Source of the DNA: Delphinapterus leucas
Lineage: Eukaryota > Chordata > Mammalia > Artiodactyla > Monodontidae
Assembly (NCBI RefSeq): GCF_002288925.2
Contig: NW_022098076.1
Span: 79,548,216 to 79,612,215, forward strand
Length of the DNA stretch: 64,000 bases
Direction of reading: 5' to 3'
In this document: one piece after another, positions 1-12,699 of the stretch
Numbering within the stretch: position 1 is the stretch's first letter
Layout: every line of letters begins with the position of its first letter
The notes under the pieces: model-generated
The model's input: only the letters and a program-made list of their open reading frames with translations
What the model was told of the DNA's origin: nothing
Database searches by the model: none
Translations under genes and position numbers: made by a program

Positions 1-37
1 GTTCCATAAAAAGAAGATGATTTACATGTAATTTTTT

Positions 38-352
38 TTCAATTTTTTAAATTTTTGGTTGCGTTGGGTCTTCATTGACGCACACGGGCTTTCTCTGGTT
101 GCGGTGAGCGGGGGTTACTCTTCGTTGTGGTGCGTGGGCTTCTCATTTGAGGTGAATTCTCTTGTGGAATATGGGCTCTAGGCACGTGGGCTCAGCAGTT
201 GTGGCTCGCAGGCTCTAGAGCGCAGGCTCAGTAGTTGTGGCACACGGGCTTAGTTGCTCCGCGGCATGTGGGCTCTTCCGAGACCAGGCCTCGAACCCGT
301 GTCCCCTGCACTGGCAGGCGGATTCTTAACCACGGCGCTTCGAGGGAAGCCC
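38..352 (-). mobile_element. CHR-type SINE, full length, inverted
   Basis: The tRNA-derived head is at the right end (reading leftwards from 352) and the T-rich run near 31-60 is the A-rich tail of the minus-strand element. The reverse complement carries the familiar gggttcgaggcc box and the accc/cacaac repeats of the long CHR form. It is flanked by a perfect 15-bp target duplication, tacatgtaatttttt, at 23-37 and 353-367, which proves retrotransposition and fixes both ends. It has many differences from the other CHR copies here, so it is not the youngest. The subfamily name is from memory. Confidence 0.92.
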
Positions 353-367
353 TACATGTAATTTTTT

Positions 368-1599
368 AAAGGAAAGCTCTAAGCACTTTCCTACTGAATA
401 AGTGACCATTTTCAAAGTTAACTTAGGCTTAAAGCTACTCATTTAAGGAATTATTTCTCAAGTTGCTGAGCTTGAAGTCAGTCACTCTCAACATTTACAG
501 TGATTACATTTTTGTAGATATTTGACTCTGCCATGTTTTTACAATGCTTCAAAAACCCATTTGAGGCACTATTCCCTTTTCTCTTTCTGTCATTTCTTCA
601 AAAAAAAAAAAAGCTCTGAGAAGTGTTGCCTTGACAGGAAGCAAATGATGCTCTATGCTCAATATTGTTAAAGCAATCTTAAAATAAGTGGTTTATGTTG
701 ACTGCTTTTCTGTCTTAGCAAAGAAGCTGAGAACCTAGGGAGGAAAACTCTTCAAAGTTCTGTGTGTATTAATCCATCCAATGCAAACTTATGTAATTCA
801 GCAAGGAAATTCTTTGGAATTGGGATCAGATAAGATACAGCTGTCTCAGTTAATTTCACATTGTTGATCCCAGAAATACAATCCTCATCTATGTTTACCC
901 ATTCTTCTCATACAGAATCATTAACCCTGCTCTCCTCCTTTATGTTAATTTACATGTCTGTCCCACCAGTTATCACCCAGCTTTTTCCTTAATCATGGTG
1001 CGTCACGTACAAACCTGTCTCCGTCTCAGAGGAGCTCTGTTTACCAATGCTTATCACTGACCCACAGTCTGCTCAACTGCAGGAAACTGTGTGACAAAGG
1101 GCCATAAATGTGACACTGTCCTTGAAAGACATCAGCAAAATTTTACATTATTATCCCGATTGAGGGGGAAAAAAAGAAAGATTCTTGAAAAGGTGTAAGA
1201 TTATTTTCTTTTGTCAGAGGTTAAGTGGATAATTAATTTGCAACTCTGCCTTTCCACAGCCATTTTACACCTATCTGATTATAAGCCATGAAAAATGAAT
1301 GGTTCCCTTATTTGGACATAGCTGAATAAAATCTTTGAAAATGTTTCTCTTTTACAATGATTTCAAAATAATAAACATCAGGTTCTTGTTTCCATCACCG
1401 TCAGCTCCAAGTTCAGTTGGTTCCATGAAGCAGTGAGTGCCTCCTCAGGGTCCAGGTACCTGGAGGGGGTCAAGATTAATATAAACTCTTGAGTTACTCA
1501 CCTGACAGTAATGTGAGGCAGAGGAAAGGGCTGCGGAAGACTCTGCAGAAGAAGCTAGAAGAAGAAAGAAGAAGCTATTATCAATAGGGTGTCCAGAGA
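368..1599. other. Unassigned AT-rich sequence
   Basis: No open frame of note, no recognisable repeat and no RNA gene. It contains a 12-bp A run at 601-612 and a short GAAGAA-rich patch near 1547-1580. It is presumably ordinary intergenic or intronic DNA. Confidence 0.6.
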
Positions 1600-2740
1600 A
1601 GACTCTGCACAAGGGTCTGTTGAGTCTTGAACTAGTCTTTGAAATATGGGTTCAATGTCAACAGAGAGAAATGGCAGGGGGAAGAAGGGACTGATCCTAA
1701 GAGGAGTAAAAGGAAGTAATGGAAGGTAGAAGGGAGTTGAGGCTGAGGCCAGCTTGTAGGAGACTTGGAATGATGGAAAACGTGCCTTAAATTCAACTCC
1801 TTAGGCAGAAGAGTACAGAGTAGCCTTAACCGTGAAGACTTGGGATAATGGTAGCTGAGTCTGAGAAAGAAAACTCCAAGAGCAGTGTGGGGGACACATT
1901 GCAGGAGAGATACTGGTAGTCAGAGAAACCAATGAGGAGAACTCCGGCGGTATGAGTAGAAGAGGAGGGCCTGGCTTAAGGCAGGCGAAGTAGGAATGGA
2001 GATTCAGAAGGAATGGACAGGATGCAGGAGAGAAGTAGGTTCTTCAGAGCATGGTGATCAGTTAAGGTAGCAAGAGAAAGGAGAAAATGAAGGTAATGCT
2101 AAGATTTTGTTGATGATTTTGTTATAGTGCCTTTAACAGAGTTAGGGAAAGTAGGAGGAGGAGGGATTTTGAAGAGGAGACAATGAACAGAGTTTCAAAA
2201 CAATGAAGCCAGAGTATTAATGGACATACATATGGAAGTTAGCAATGGAATTGAGAATAAGTAATCAGAGCTTTGGAGAGAGGATGGGATAGGGACATAG
2301 ATTTTGGAATCATCGACATAAGGACATTAGTTAAAATGCAGAAATAAAGGAAATCTCCAAGTTGTCTTAACATTTAATCACACAGAATCCCTACCTTTAG
2401 TGAATGGGAGAAAAATGAAGGGCATGAGAAGAATACACCAGAAAGAAAGAAAACCCAGGAAAATGCAGTACCCCAGAAGCCAAAGGAAGGTTGTTTTTTT
2501 TGCCAGAGTGTAAAGAAGGGCTTGAGGTACAAATGGGAGATGAGAAAGCAAACACAGTCCATATAAAAATTCAATTATCAGAAGTTTAGCAGCGAAAGAA
2601 AGGAGAGAGATGGCCAGGAGCGGGAAGAAATATCAAGTGTGAGGGGAGGTATTTTGAAAGAGGAGGAGAATTCCACAAAGAAGATGTCACTGAAGGCGCG
2701 CGAGAGAGAAGCAAGGAGCTCTGGAATGTTCCTGCATGAA
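1600..2740 (-). repeat. Decayed L2 LINE, minus strand
   Basis: This is a purine-rich stretch whose phrases match the reverse complement of the L2 ORF and flanks in order, for example agtcttgaactagtctttg near 1623 and tagattttggaatcatcgac near 2299. The copy is very diverged and its ends are soft; similar purine-rich sequence runs on to about 3020. Open frames of 60-145 codons on either strand here are by-products of this composition and show no conserved domain. Confidence 0.5.
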
Positions 2741-5465
2741 GCAAGGTCAGACGCCACCTGGGGGTCATCAAAACCATGGTCCCCGTTGCAAGGAAGTCTA
2801 TGGAGCACAGTAAACAAAGAACTTTAGCTAGGCTACATTTCTGCAAATAAAAGTAAGAAGAAGGAACTTGCAAAGCTCTGAAACATAACACTGGAGGACT
2901 GAACAAGGAGATTTTGGATTCTAGGACCCCAAAAGGATGGAAAAGGATAAAACCAAGACTACACATGAAGTGCCTTGCTTGGAAGAGGAGGAAAATAAAG
3001 GGAACCTCTGGGGAAGGAGCCATCAGCTAGAGGGTGTTGGGGAGTGGAGCTGGTCAGAGTTACAGAAGGCTTGTACTGGCCCTGAGGGGGAATGTGATAG
3101 GAAATCAGATGAATAACAGTGTTTCTAAGCATCACTGAGGGCACAGCTGAGAATAGAGAGCATTGATTTGTACTGCATCCATTTATATATAAAAATTATG
3201 CCATGTACATGAGTATTGGCTATCTAGCCAAGAGCTAATGCACGCATAACAATATTTTATCTCCAGGAATGGTACTTAAATTTTTTTAGTAAACTCCAAC
3301 AGTCAAACACAATTCTAACTTGACCTCCCTCCTGATGCCGGTGCATTTACTGAATGCTGCCTCGATGCCTTTTACTCACTCAGCATTTCTTGTTAGTTTT
3401 TAAAAACCAGAAAGAATTGATTCGTTTTCCTCAGCAGTTCTGAAATCACCCCACTCATTAGGTTAGATTTAAGGGAAAGGGGAAAAAAAAAGAGTTTCCA
3501 TCTTGAACATGTTTGTATTTTTGGCAAGAAAAATCATCTTTTAGAATTATATTCTTGGACACCTTGAGTGGAAGGTGACCAGTGCTATCTTTGCAAGTGG
3601 TGCACATTGAACCAGTGGGAACACATTGGAAAGCACCTTCATTTGTCCTGGTTCTGTGACACTTGTCAGACACCTACCTCTGAGCCCTCTGCTCTCCTGT
3701 TGGATTTGGCAAAGTTGTATTGAAGAGTAGCAAGCACAGAGATGCAAGGAGAGCAGATGGTGATTTGCAAAACATTTTTCCATGGGAAAAAGAAAAGTTA
3801 CAAAGAACGGATTCTGCTCTCATATAAGTTAATTGAATAGGAATTTCATGACCTACGGTATCTAAGACTCATCTAAAAATGAGCTGGGGGCAGGGACGGT
3901 TCTTTGGAGGAGAACATTTTTATGAGTACTTTCCATTTCTGTAACTCTCTTCATAAAATGCTAACAAGCATTTATCGGTGAACCTTCACTGCAGTCTCCA
4001 CAATGACAAGAATTCCTTTGTGTTGATGGCCCATTAGAAAAGGACCATTGGTTCCCAGGACCAAGAGGTTTATCTCTAGCCACTGATAGGAAACACTGAG
4101 GTTCTGGCTGAAGAGGTGATGGAAGTCAATGATAAGGCTATTGCTTTTGATTCCAGTGCCCAGAAAGCATCTGATTTTCGGTTCTGCGTTTTGAGTCTTC
4201 ATAACGCCGGAGACCACAGTTTGTATTGCTGGGCTTCAGCTCCAGCCTCACTGCACGTTTCTCATTCAGCAGATCCTCCTGGCATTTAGTGGGAGGAGAT
4301 ATTGTTCTGGTTTCCATATGAGGCCGTGAAACCACACAAGCATTAAATCACAAAGCCTAACTGTGGCAGTCGAGGAGAGAACTCAGACCTCAGACCTGAC
4401 TGGGACCAGAATTCAAAGCAGCCAAAGGAAGCCTCCTTCACCTTTCTTTTCTTTAGTCCAACTCCAGGCATTACATATTCCTAGCTCTTCTCTGTAGGTC
4501 TCAATTTCTGAACAATAATAATTATTGATACACTTTTATTGTTATCATTATTAGAAAAAGTAGTTCCCAGCACTATGTACAATATTTAAGAAATTAGAGG
4601 TGATGTCTCATTTAACCTTCACACACCTGTGAATATATGTAGTAGTCTACTAATGCATGTCAAATGTATTGCAATTGCACACACGTCCATCTGTACAAAA
4701 ACTAGTGCAGTATCACCGTTAACTTCCTGCCCTTCGCCCTAGTATGCTGGGGTTTAAAACAAGAAAGTAATTTTGGATTTTAGCCAAGGTATCTTGGGAA
4801 ATGACTTAGGAAGTGACAAACAAGAAGTATGTATCATGCTTCTAAATCCATTCTGTCCTTTTTGACACATCCTAACTTCCTTCTTGCCATATTCTCTCTT
4901 GATATCAACCAATATTGCAAATGAACCAGCCAATCCCAGCCAAATTCTCTGCTATCTACACATCTCTCTTGTTACTTGCTAGCAGGTAACAAGATCAATC
5001 AGTAATTCATTTGCCCTCTTGAATGGGAGCCGTTTACTTATGCAGTACACACACAGAAAAATGACTCAAAACATATATTTAGGGTCTATACATGTCTATT
5101 CAGCCTATCACAGTCCCGGTTCTTGAGTTCCCTTTAGCTGCACTCTGGAAGTCAGATTATGGACTAATTTTGACTGAGTCACAATAATCATGGTGGAAGA
5201 GAGGGCAGGCCCCAAAACTGATACTTTCTCATTTCTGATATTAATGTATTCCAGATGTTAAAAAAAAAGATGCTTGCTTAAGCAACAAACGGTTGTGACT
5301 TTTGCTTTGAAAACTCTGTAAAGGAGAAATGCATTTCATTGCAGAGTGAAAGAGTAGACCAAGTGCTAGGATCAGAATTTAATTCCATCACAGTTAGGTA
5401 AGAGAGAAGAAAGGAAGCCCGTTCTAGAGAGACCTCGGCCCCGTCCTTAAAGGAGTTCTTAAAGG
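2741..5465. other. Unassigned sequence, no supported gene
   Basis: No clear repeat was identified after the L2 fades out. Two overlapping minus-strand frames at 3972-4335 read somewhat protein-like but are short and in different frames, so they are not called. The ACAC run at 5048-5055 is too short to be a microsatellite. Confidence 0.5.
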
Positions 5466-5476
5466 ATACACGTGGG

Positions 5477-5692
5477 GGGTTTCCCTGGTGGCGCAGTGGT
5501 TGAGAGTCCACCTGCCGATGCAGGGGACACGGGTTCGTGCCCCGGTCCGGGAAGATCCCACATGCTGCGGAGCGGCTGGGCCCGTGAGCCATGGCCACTG
5601 GGGCTGCGAGTCCATAGCCTGTGCTCCGCAACTGGAGAGGCCACAGCAGTGAGAGGCCCGCGTACCGCAAAAAAAAAAAAAAAAAAAAAAGA
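5477..5692 (+). mobile_element. CHR-type SINE (short form), full length
   Basis: A tRNA-derived SINE. The pol III A box tggcgcagtgg is at 5489-5499 and a B-box-like ggttcgtgccc at 5532-5542, followed by the GC-rich unique body and a pure A run at 5669-5690. Target duplication: atacacgtggg at 5466-5476 and 5693-5703. Little decay and a long unbroken A tail suggest a fairly recent insertion. It is closely similar to the copies at 14086 and 42170. Confidence 0.95.
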
Positions 5693-5952
5693 ATACACGT
5701 GGGTACTATTATCCATTATCCTAATATTAATAGGTCAGCAAGAAGTGCAATTTGATGTCATTCCAGAGTCCATACTTTTAACCAGTACTTTATATTGCCT
5801 GCCTCTTATGTATCTCCCTCTCCTCTATGAAAGAATAATTACTGGTTAAGAGCTAATTGTGCTGTGCTTTGAAAAATTCTAATCGTTAAGGACAACCAAC
5901 TGTGTCCCCCAGTGTGTCTAAACCTATGTAGTGTTGGATCACGTAAATATCA

Positions 5953-6075
5953 CAGACAGCCTGGGTTGAGTCTGAGCTCTGCCATATGCCAGTTGGGCAA
6001 GGCATGCATTCAGCCTTTTATCACAGGTTTCCACACCTGTAACCAAAGAATAACAGAATCCATGTCAGATTGTTG
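5953..6075 (+). repeat. MIR SINE fragment
   Basis: The phrases cctgggttgagtctgagctc and gccatatgccagttgggcaa follow the MIR order of B box, then gctctgccactt, then tgggcaa. It is old and diverged. Confidence 0.55.
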
Positions 6076-6314
6076 GTTCAAGGATCCCCTGAAATAAGCA
6101 AACTGTGTATTTCTATACAAATATTTGGTGCTCTTTATTACCATAATTATCACTCTAGTGTAATATTGTCCTCTCTCAGTGGTTCTTTTTCAAATACACA
6201 CTTTATTAGGAAGAGTAAGTGTCATCCCAGTATTCCAAAATAACGCTGGAGACACTCAGAACTTCATGGTTTATGTTACCCTGCTATGAGATGGTGGAAA
6301 AGCAAGCTGAATTA

Positions 6315-6440
6315 AGAAATGGAAGACAAGAATTGTGATCTGGCTCTACCTCTCATAACCCAGCTTCAATTTTCTCATCTATCAAACAGAAAAGATAATC
6401 CTCTGTTTTGTGAAGGTCAAATGAGTTTTTTTTTAAATGC
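6315..6440 (+). repeat. MIR SINE fragment
   Basis: A ggctctacctctcataaccc phrase is followed by caattttctcatctatcaaa, matching the MIR core (ctctgccact ... agtttcctcatctgtaaaat). It is diverged. Confidence 0.5.
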
Positions 6441-6969
6441 ATGTGTTTTATAAACTTGGACATTATTTAAATGCAAATTATTGCTATCAATCCTCTTATG
6501 ATACTGGAATCTATGCTTTAGGGTACAAAAAAATAAAAAAACCATTAGCAGTTTGCTTACGATCATTCTCATTAGCATCTGATTGAAAAAGCAACATATT
6601 TTCCATTAACAAACCCATTTATTTTTTCTTTTCTTTTGTAGTAACGAGAGAAAGTTACAGGATAAGTCATCTGCAAGGCTTTTGTCCTGTCAAAATGGTT
6701 CATAGGATGAAGATACTTGAAAATCACGGAATTGGAAGGTCAATTTCCCACTCTTGACTAAAAAAAAAAAAAAAAAAGTAGGTATCTTTCCATGAAGAAT
6801 ACAGAGAAAGGGTATCTGTGTAACATTCTCTTATGTTTTTTCCTGGGCACCACATCATAGACTACTAGAGCTAGAACACACCTGAACATGCTTGAAAAAA
6901 AAAAATGGCAAAGAAACAAAACCCCAAACTTGACTACAGCTATGAGATATTCAATCCTCTTTTCAAGTT

Positions 6970-7045
6970 CAAGTTGACAGCTTTATCCTGGCAGAACTGG
7001 GACCCAAACTCTCCCATCTCCTGACTCTCTATCTAGTACATTCCT
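6970..7045 (-). repeat. MIR fragment (5-prime part)
   Basis: The stretch cagaactgggacccaaactc with ctgactctctatctagtaca after it resembles the reverse complement of the tRNA-derived MIR head. Short, so tentative. Confidence 0.35.
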
Positions 7046-8524
7046 ATCAGAGATCATTACTCCTGAAATAGTGCACAAGCCAATTTAGGTGCTTATTATA
7101 GCATTTTGTTTCTTGAAAAATAGTGGAAACCATGTGATATAAAACTCTTTTCTGGTAAAGAAAGCCGTTTACTCTAGCCGTGAAGCAGGCTATGTTTTTA
7201 TTTTTTGGCTGTAGAACCATACAGAACACAAGCAAATTTCATTTCAGATGATTTTCTTTTTTAGTATCAAGACTCCCTCATCAAAAGCAAATGATGAGAA
7301 GGGGTTGGAAACCCAACTTATTTATACAAGGGACGCTTATCCAAGGAAATGGGTCATAGGGAAATTAGCATGTCTTGAATGATGTTATTCCTGAAATGTC
7401 AGTCAGTCATTATAGTATTTGCTTCTCTCATGGTATTCTCAAAATGGATTATTGTCCCTGAATTTTTAATAACAATTTAGTGGTTCAAAATACTGACAAT
7501 GATATATGAAGACAGCTTTTAAAAAGTGCTCTGGCTTTCTACATTGCATAAACAGAACACAATTGTATCTCTCTAGCCAGTGTCAGAATCATTCTCAACA
7601 AAGATAATGTGGAAGCCATCTGCCAAGAGAAGGTCAAAACCATATAGAAAATAAATCATGACAAACATGGAATTGGCTAAAGGTTAAGGATCTAAAGGAC
7701 AAACACATACCTGAAAGCACAAATCACCCCTCATAGAGTAATAATTTAAACAACCTCACCTCTGGACTCCTAAATATCTGGCTTAGTAGCTACTTATATT
7801 TCCAGAAATATTGCAAAATTTAATGAAGTAACAAATGGAAAATGTAACTGGTAATGATGTCAGAAACTTTTAGCTCCATTATAGATTCCTTTATTTTGTA
7901 CAGAGGCTCAAGACTTGCTATTAACCTGCTCCTGTGCACTAGAGAAATTCAATAAATAAATGAGTTGATTCCAGAAATGTCATTCTAGTGACATTCAAGG
8001 AATTGTTGGTCATAGCCTTGTGGGTAGTGGGCAGAACAAGAAGAGTTGGTATATAAGCAGTGGCTTCAGACCATGAGTCCTAGAGGCAGTGCAGGAGCCT
8101 CAAATCTCAATGAGTTGTAATATTGCCTTGTCCTCCCAGCTACCTCCCATTCATTCAGAGGGTCTCAGCAGCTGGCAATCACTAGCTCATGCAAAGCCAG
8201 CACCGTGAATAGGTAAGCTCTGTTTGCATGTTCATAGACAAAAGGAGACCTCAGGAATCCTATTCACAGGTAAGTAAGTATTGCATAAACACAGTGGAGC
8301 TACACCTCAATCAAGACAAAAGCTAAAGTCCAAACGTTCTGTCCACTACTTCCTACAGCTCCTTTCTGATGGAATTAATATTTATAAAACCAATGTTTCC
8401 CAGAGGAAAGCTCTCCAAAAATAAAAGGTTAATACAAAGAACGGATTAAAAGAATTCTGTGTGCTCCAGTCCTTGACTCTATCACACAGCCTTGGAATGA
8501 TAATGGTTTGATCCAACTTCACCA

Positions 8525-8760
8525 TTAAACTGTAAGCTCATTGAAGATAGGACATTTTCTCTTCATCTGCACACCACGCCCAGAACATCTCGTTGCTTGG
8601 CACATGAGATGTGCTCAATGCACATTTGCTAATCTGCTGATTGTACGCTACACGGAGGTAGGAATTGTATCTTATTTTCCACTAGAACCCATTGCCAGTG
8701 CAGGGCCAGGCACAGAATAGATGCTCTATAAATTTTTATCTGAATAAATGAATACATGCC
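8525..8760 (+). repeat. Two L2 3-prime ends in tandem
   Basis: Two successive copies of the L2 tail are visible. The first (about 8525-8640) has ctgtaagctcattgaagat, cttggcacatgagatgtgct and caatgcacatttgct. The second (about 8650-8760) has ccaggcacagaatagatgct and ctgaataaatgaataca. The gaatgaatg-like end confirms the orientation. Either two insertions or a local duplication would explain it. Confidence 0.65.
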
Positions 8761-11376
8761 AAGTTGATCCCCAAGTCACTTTGCTTTAGCACATTCCAAA
8801 TAGTTCCTCTTTACTAAAATTCAGTTGCTACATTTAGCCTATTTACATGGAACCAGGCCCCAGAGATCCACTCCTGTAGGGCTTCTACAACACAGGTAAG
8901 GAAAAACTCTCATTCCTGCAGTAGGGCTAATTTTTATCCATGTCTTAATTTAAAAATATTAATCCAAGCTAATGCTTTCTTATTTTAAATAAATAAAAGA
9001 CAGAAGTGTTTAACATAAAAGGGAAAATGGCCTCTTCATTCATATCTCCATCTTATTCTTTGGAGCTACTGTTATATGCACAAAGTTAGTAGACAAAATA
9101 AGACTCTATTTGAGCATAATTCAACTATGACTTGCATATAATAAAAGACACAGTTGTTTTTTTTCCCTCAGGGATGGGGCGTGGGTAATAGATTCTCCAT
9201 TTTAAGTCCCACTAGAAAACAGGTAGTAAAGGCCCTATTGGACAGTCAAATGTTTATGCCTGCCAATTCTCTAACCAAAGTATATCACAAGATAAACTAA
9301 ACTAAGATAAAGCATAATTAACAGCCCTACAGTTGGTGTTAATTACCCATAGTACCACAGTCTCTCAAAGGACCCACAGAGGTCTAAAATGTCACAAGAG
9401 TGGCTAAAAGGTCTCTCTCCCTCCTGGATTCCTTGTATTTCTGGTAGTCAAATGCTTGGCTCTCTGAGTACCACAGGTGTGGAAGACCTGCAGATGGGGC
9501 TTTCTCTGCAGGTGGCCTCAGCAGCCTGTTCCAACTGAGGCACCAAATAAAGATGTCTTCCTAGCTTGTGGCATCATCTCCCAGAAATCTGCAATGCCCA
9601 TTGGGAGCCATAAGCATCTGTAGGGAAGGGAAAGAGTAGTATCCCCTTTCTTTGCTGTGACTGGCACCTTTTCCCTTATCCCTGAGTCTCTCAATGGTCA
9701 TGATCATGTCTAGGCAAAATCATCTTAGCAGAGAGCAATGTGTCGATGTCTTCTCTGAGCAGGACTTGCCAGATTTTCTTTCGGGTCTCTTTAATTCTGA
9801 AAGTGGCCCAGATGGTTGTCTTCCTCGGTCCTCCTGATCACTGTCAACCAGCGTATCTCTCCTCCCTGGTGTTTATGCTTATTGGGCTAAGCTTGCAGAT
9901 TAAGAACAGGTGCTTGGAAACACTGACTCCTCTAAGTCACCTTTGGATTTTCTGCATTGTGATTATGAATTTGAAACTCAATACCTGTTGTTGCTTTTTA
10001 AAGTGTGTGTGTGTGTGTGTGTACGTGCCAGCCCAATGAAGGCCATGACCCTTATATGTTTGCATAATGCTGATCACACTATTAACTGGGTGCCTATAAT
10101 CAATCAAATTCTAGAACACATGAATTCTCTTCTAGTCAGCAATACTTTCTTCTTAAAATTGCAGGCTATGACAGACACAGTGTCTGGAGATGATAAACTG
10201 TATGTGCGTCTGTCTCTGGAATACCACTATTTCAGGGTCTTCTAGCGATACTTGCCAAGTTAGATGGGGTAGGGTAGAGAATGGAAGCAAGTTGTACATT
10301 ATCCTAATAGATTAAGAAAATATAATCCCATTTGGATCATTTCCTGGGCTTCCATCCAAACCATGAGATAGCTTTGTTAATCATTAAAATGTACAGGGAG
10401 AGGGTGGGCTTTTCTTTTTTTATAACTATATTGTATTTCTAAAGGGCACTATATTCATTTCTTTATGAGTATAATGTAATCAGAAAAATAATTGATTCAA
10501 AGGATGATTGTTCTATAAGCAAAGTTGCCATTGTTTTAGACCAGAATAGCAACACTCAGCTCATTTCAGATTTTTCATTTATACATGTACAGTAATGAAT
10601 AATTATTTTCAGGAAATAACTGTAAATATTTTCAATTGCTTTTTACTGCTTCAGCAAATTTTGTTCACCCTGTAGTTAGGGTCAGGCCCATAGAGCAAGG
10701 GCAACTAAGAGTAACTGAGGTTTGGAAAAACTAGAAATGCAACTTAAGGTCAAATGAACACTTTATACATGCCCTGGGTCAACAGAAGATAAACTGATTA
10801 CCCATTAACACGACATTAATTTATCATGTGTTCCCATTAAACAATAATAACAATATGGGGGTGATTCACCAGGATAACCTTTAGGTTACTACATTATTTT
10901 CATTTCTTATTTATGTGCTAACCAGTCCTGGGGTCAATGACACATAGATTTGTTGGTTATGTTACCAATGTGGTATGGAGATTGTTACAACTCATAATCA
11001 GAAAATCCATGCTTTTCAGGAAAAATAATTCATAATAAATAAATATTGGTTGCTTAGGTTTCTAATTATCCTCTTCATTCTGTATGAGGAATAGTAATAT
11101 TTGGTGAATATCAATCTCTGACTGCTAGTTTTCTTAAACTGTGCCAACACCTGGGCTACTCATTAAATTATGTTGTTTAAATGTGTTTGCGAATATGTTA
11201 CCCCAAATAAATGGTTATTATTTGAAGATGTTTATGAAGAACAATTTTATACCACTTTCTAAAAAGCTTTCTCCCATTTAAATGTATTTTTTAAAGGCAA
11301 ATTTTGAATTAGTTTGATTTTTTAAGACTGGAGATGGCTTCTAGACAGAGAAAAGGAGCAAATTTATGAAAATGTA
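8761..11376. other. Unassigned AT-rich sequence
   Basis: No supported gene. The frames at 9740-10245 run through a GT microsatellite and have no domain. The 9450-9950 part is less AT-rich and may be an old, unnamed interspersed repeat. Confidence 0.5.
10003..10022. repeat. (GT)10 microsatellite
   Basis: Ten uninterrupted GT units. Potentially polymorphic in length. Confidence 0.95.
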
Positions 11377-11550
11377 TTAGGTATCAGGAACTCTGTTATC
11401 TGAATTGTTTTATTTAATCTTTAAAGCAACCCATGAACTCGATAATATTATCCTATTTTATAGATGAGAATAAAATGAGGCTCTGAACATTAAGAAAACA
11501 TGTCCAAAATTATGTAGCTAATGTGTGGTAGAACACTCAAGGCCATCAGG
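11377..11550 (-). repeat. MIR SINE
   Basis: The order is tcaggaactctgttatctg, then aatctttaaagcaaccc, cctattttatagatgagaat, gaggctctgaacatt and gtagctaatgtgtggtagaa. This is the reverse complement of MIR over most of its length. Confidence 0.7.
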
Positions 11551-11719
11551 TGCCAAAACTCTGTGAAAGGCTCTGCTTGGAAACTGTAAGAGTCTCTGAA
11601 ATAGTACACTGATTAAGACGTTGATCAGTGAAGTGGGAAGCCAAAGCATCTCTCCTCATATAAAAAAAGTTTGGTCGTAAAGCTGGCTTTCTTATTTCTG
11701 AAACTTGGCCATTCAAGCA

Positions 11720-11805
11720 GCCTGTAAATGCTTTGAGAGGGTGGATTCATATTTCTTTGTCTACCCCAGAGTCTCTACCATGGGCACTCAATAAATGTTT
11801 GTGTA
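11720..11805 (+). repeat. L2 3-prime end fragment
   Basis: The words gagagggtggattcatattt, gtctctaccatgggcactca and ataaatgtttgtg follow the L2 tail order (ggacagggac ... ctcaataaatgtttg). Confidence 0.5.
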
Positions 11806-12300
11806 TATATTAGTCAAAAATCTTCTGATTAGTAAAAGTGGCTGAAAGTCAACTTAAAATTGGTTATGTACCAAAAAAGAAACAACAGAAAAATGCAAGG
11901 GTAGGTCTAGCACAGGCCCAGATGGATTCAGGACCTCAAAAGATGCAATCTCTCTCTTCATTTCTAAGACAGACACTTTCCATGTGGTGGACATGAGAGC
12001 CACCAGCAGCGTGAGAATCATAGTCCTTTAGTACAGCAGTCTCAGCAGCAGACGGCATCCTTCCTGGTAACTCCAGCTGAGGCCCCAGGGAGGACTCTAA
12101 TTTTCCTAGCTTGAGCCATAGTACCTATCCCTGAACTGATCACTCTGCCGAGGGAGAAGTATTTCAATTGGTTCCACTTCTGGAGTGAGGGAGGCTGACT
12201 CTGAAATTTCCATTAGAATCAGTTGCCACGCAAGAGGAATAATTTCTAAGTGGAAGGGGTATGAAGCAGGTGTAAGAAGAAGGAGAAGGAGGAAGGAGGA
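11806..12300. repeat. Old mammalian interspersed repeat, family unnamed
   Basis: The layout is familiar from mammalian genomes: gggtaggtctagcacaggcc, then catgtggtggacatgagagc, caccagcagc, then cctatccctgaactgatcac. I recognise the pattern as an ancient repeat but cannot name the family or set its ends. It ends in a GGA/GAA-rich patch (12269-12305). Confidence 0.35.
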
Positions 12301-12404
12301 AGAAAAATCTTGCTTTGAATTTCTAAACTAAAAGTAAACTTGAGAGAATTTATTCCCAGCATTCCAAAAAAAGATACTGAATGTGACTTATTCAATATGC
12401 AGAT

Positions 12405-12475
12405 AAGATACCTGAGGTCAAGAGAGAAAAAGGGACTTTCCTATGGCCACACAACTTGATAGGGTCAGAGCTGCA
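12405..12475 (-). repeat. MIR fragment
   Basis: The run cctgaggtcaagagagaaaa, gggactttcctatggccaca and caacttgatagggtcagag is the reverse-complement MIR core (actgaggctcagagag ... cttgcccaaggtcacacagctag). Confidence 0.55.
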
Positions 12476-12699
12476 CAATGTACTATGCTGAACTACCTCT
12501 GGTTTTATTAGATTTGAAAAGGGGCTGCAGTAGAAAATGTCCACGACTGCAGGACAATAACAGTATTCATAAAAGTCGACAGTATCAGCTGTTTCATGGA
12601 GTTCCTTTTCAGAAACTTTCGTTGCTTCAAAATGAAAGAAGTCTCACGAGACAGCAAATTGCTAGAGAAAAAGGAATGCTAAGGTGTCCTATAAAGACC

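Larger units (their letters stand above)
5704..8524. other. Unassigned sequence with MIR scraps
   Basis: Apart from the MIR pieces listed separately, nothing is recognisable. An 18-bp A run lies near 6760. A TATA-like box at 8050 followed by good splice-donor words at 8212 and 8269 is discussed as a finding but is not strong enough to call a transcript. Confidence 0.5.

Noticed and set aside
2586..3023. 145-codon minus-strand frame
   Set aside because: Lies in and beside the decayed L2 purine-rich region. Leucine/serine/phenylalanine-rich composition is what reverse reading of purine-rich DNA gives.
3972..4335. Two overlapping minus-strand frames with protein-like composition
   Set aside because: They are in different frames, under 85 codons each, have no recognised domain and no convincing splice sites. 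A decayed retrocopy is possible but unsupported.
5489..5542. tRNA-like A and B boxes
   Set aside because: Part of the SINE head. No cloverleaf or anticodon arm of a real tRNA gene can be drawn. The same holds at 14086, 42170, 48827 and 51286.
9740..10245. Frames through 9.7-10.2 kb
   Set aside because: They cross the GT microsatellite (VCVCV residues) and show nothing conserved.
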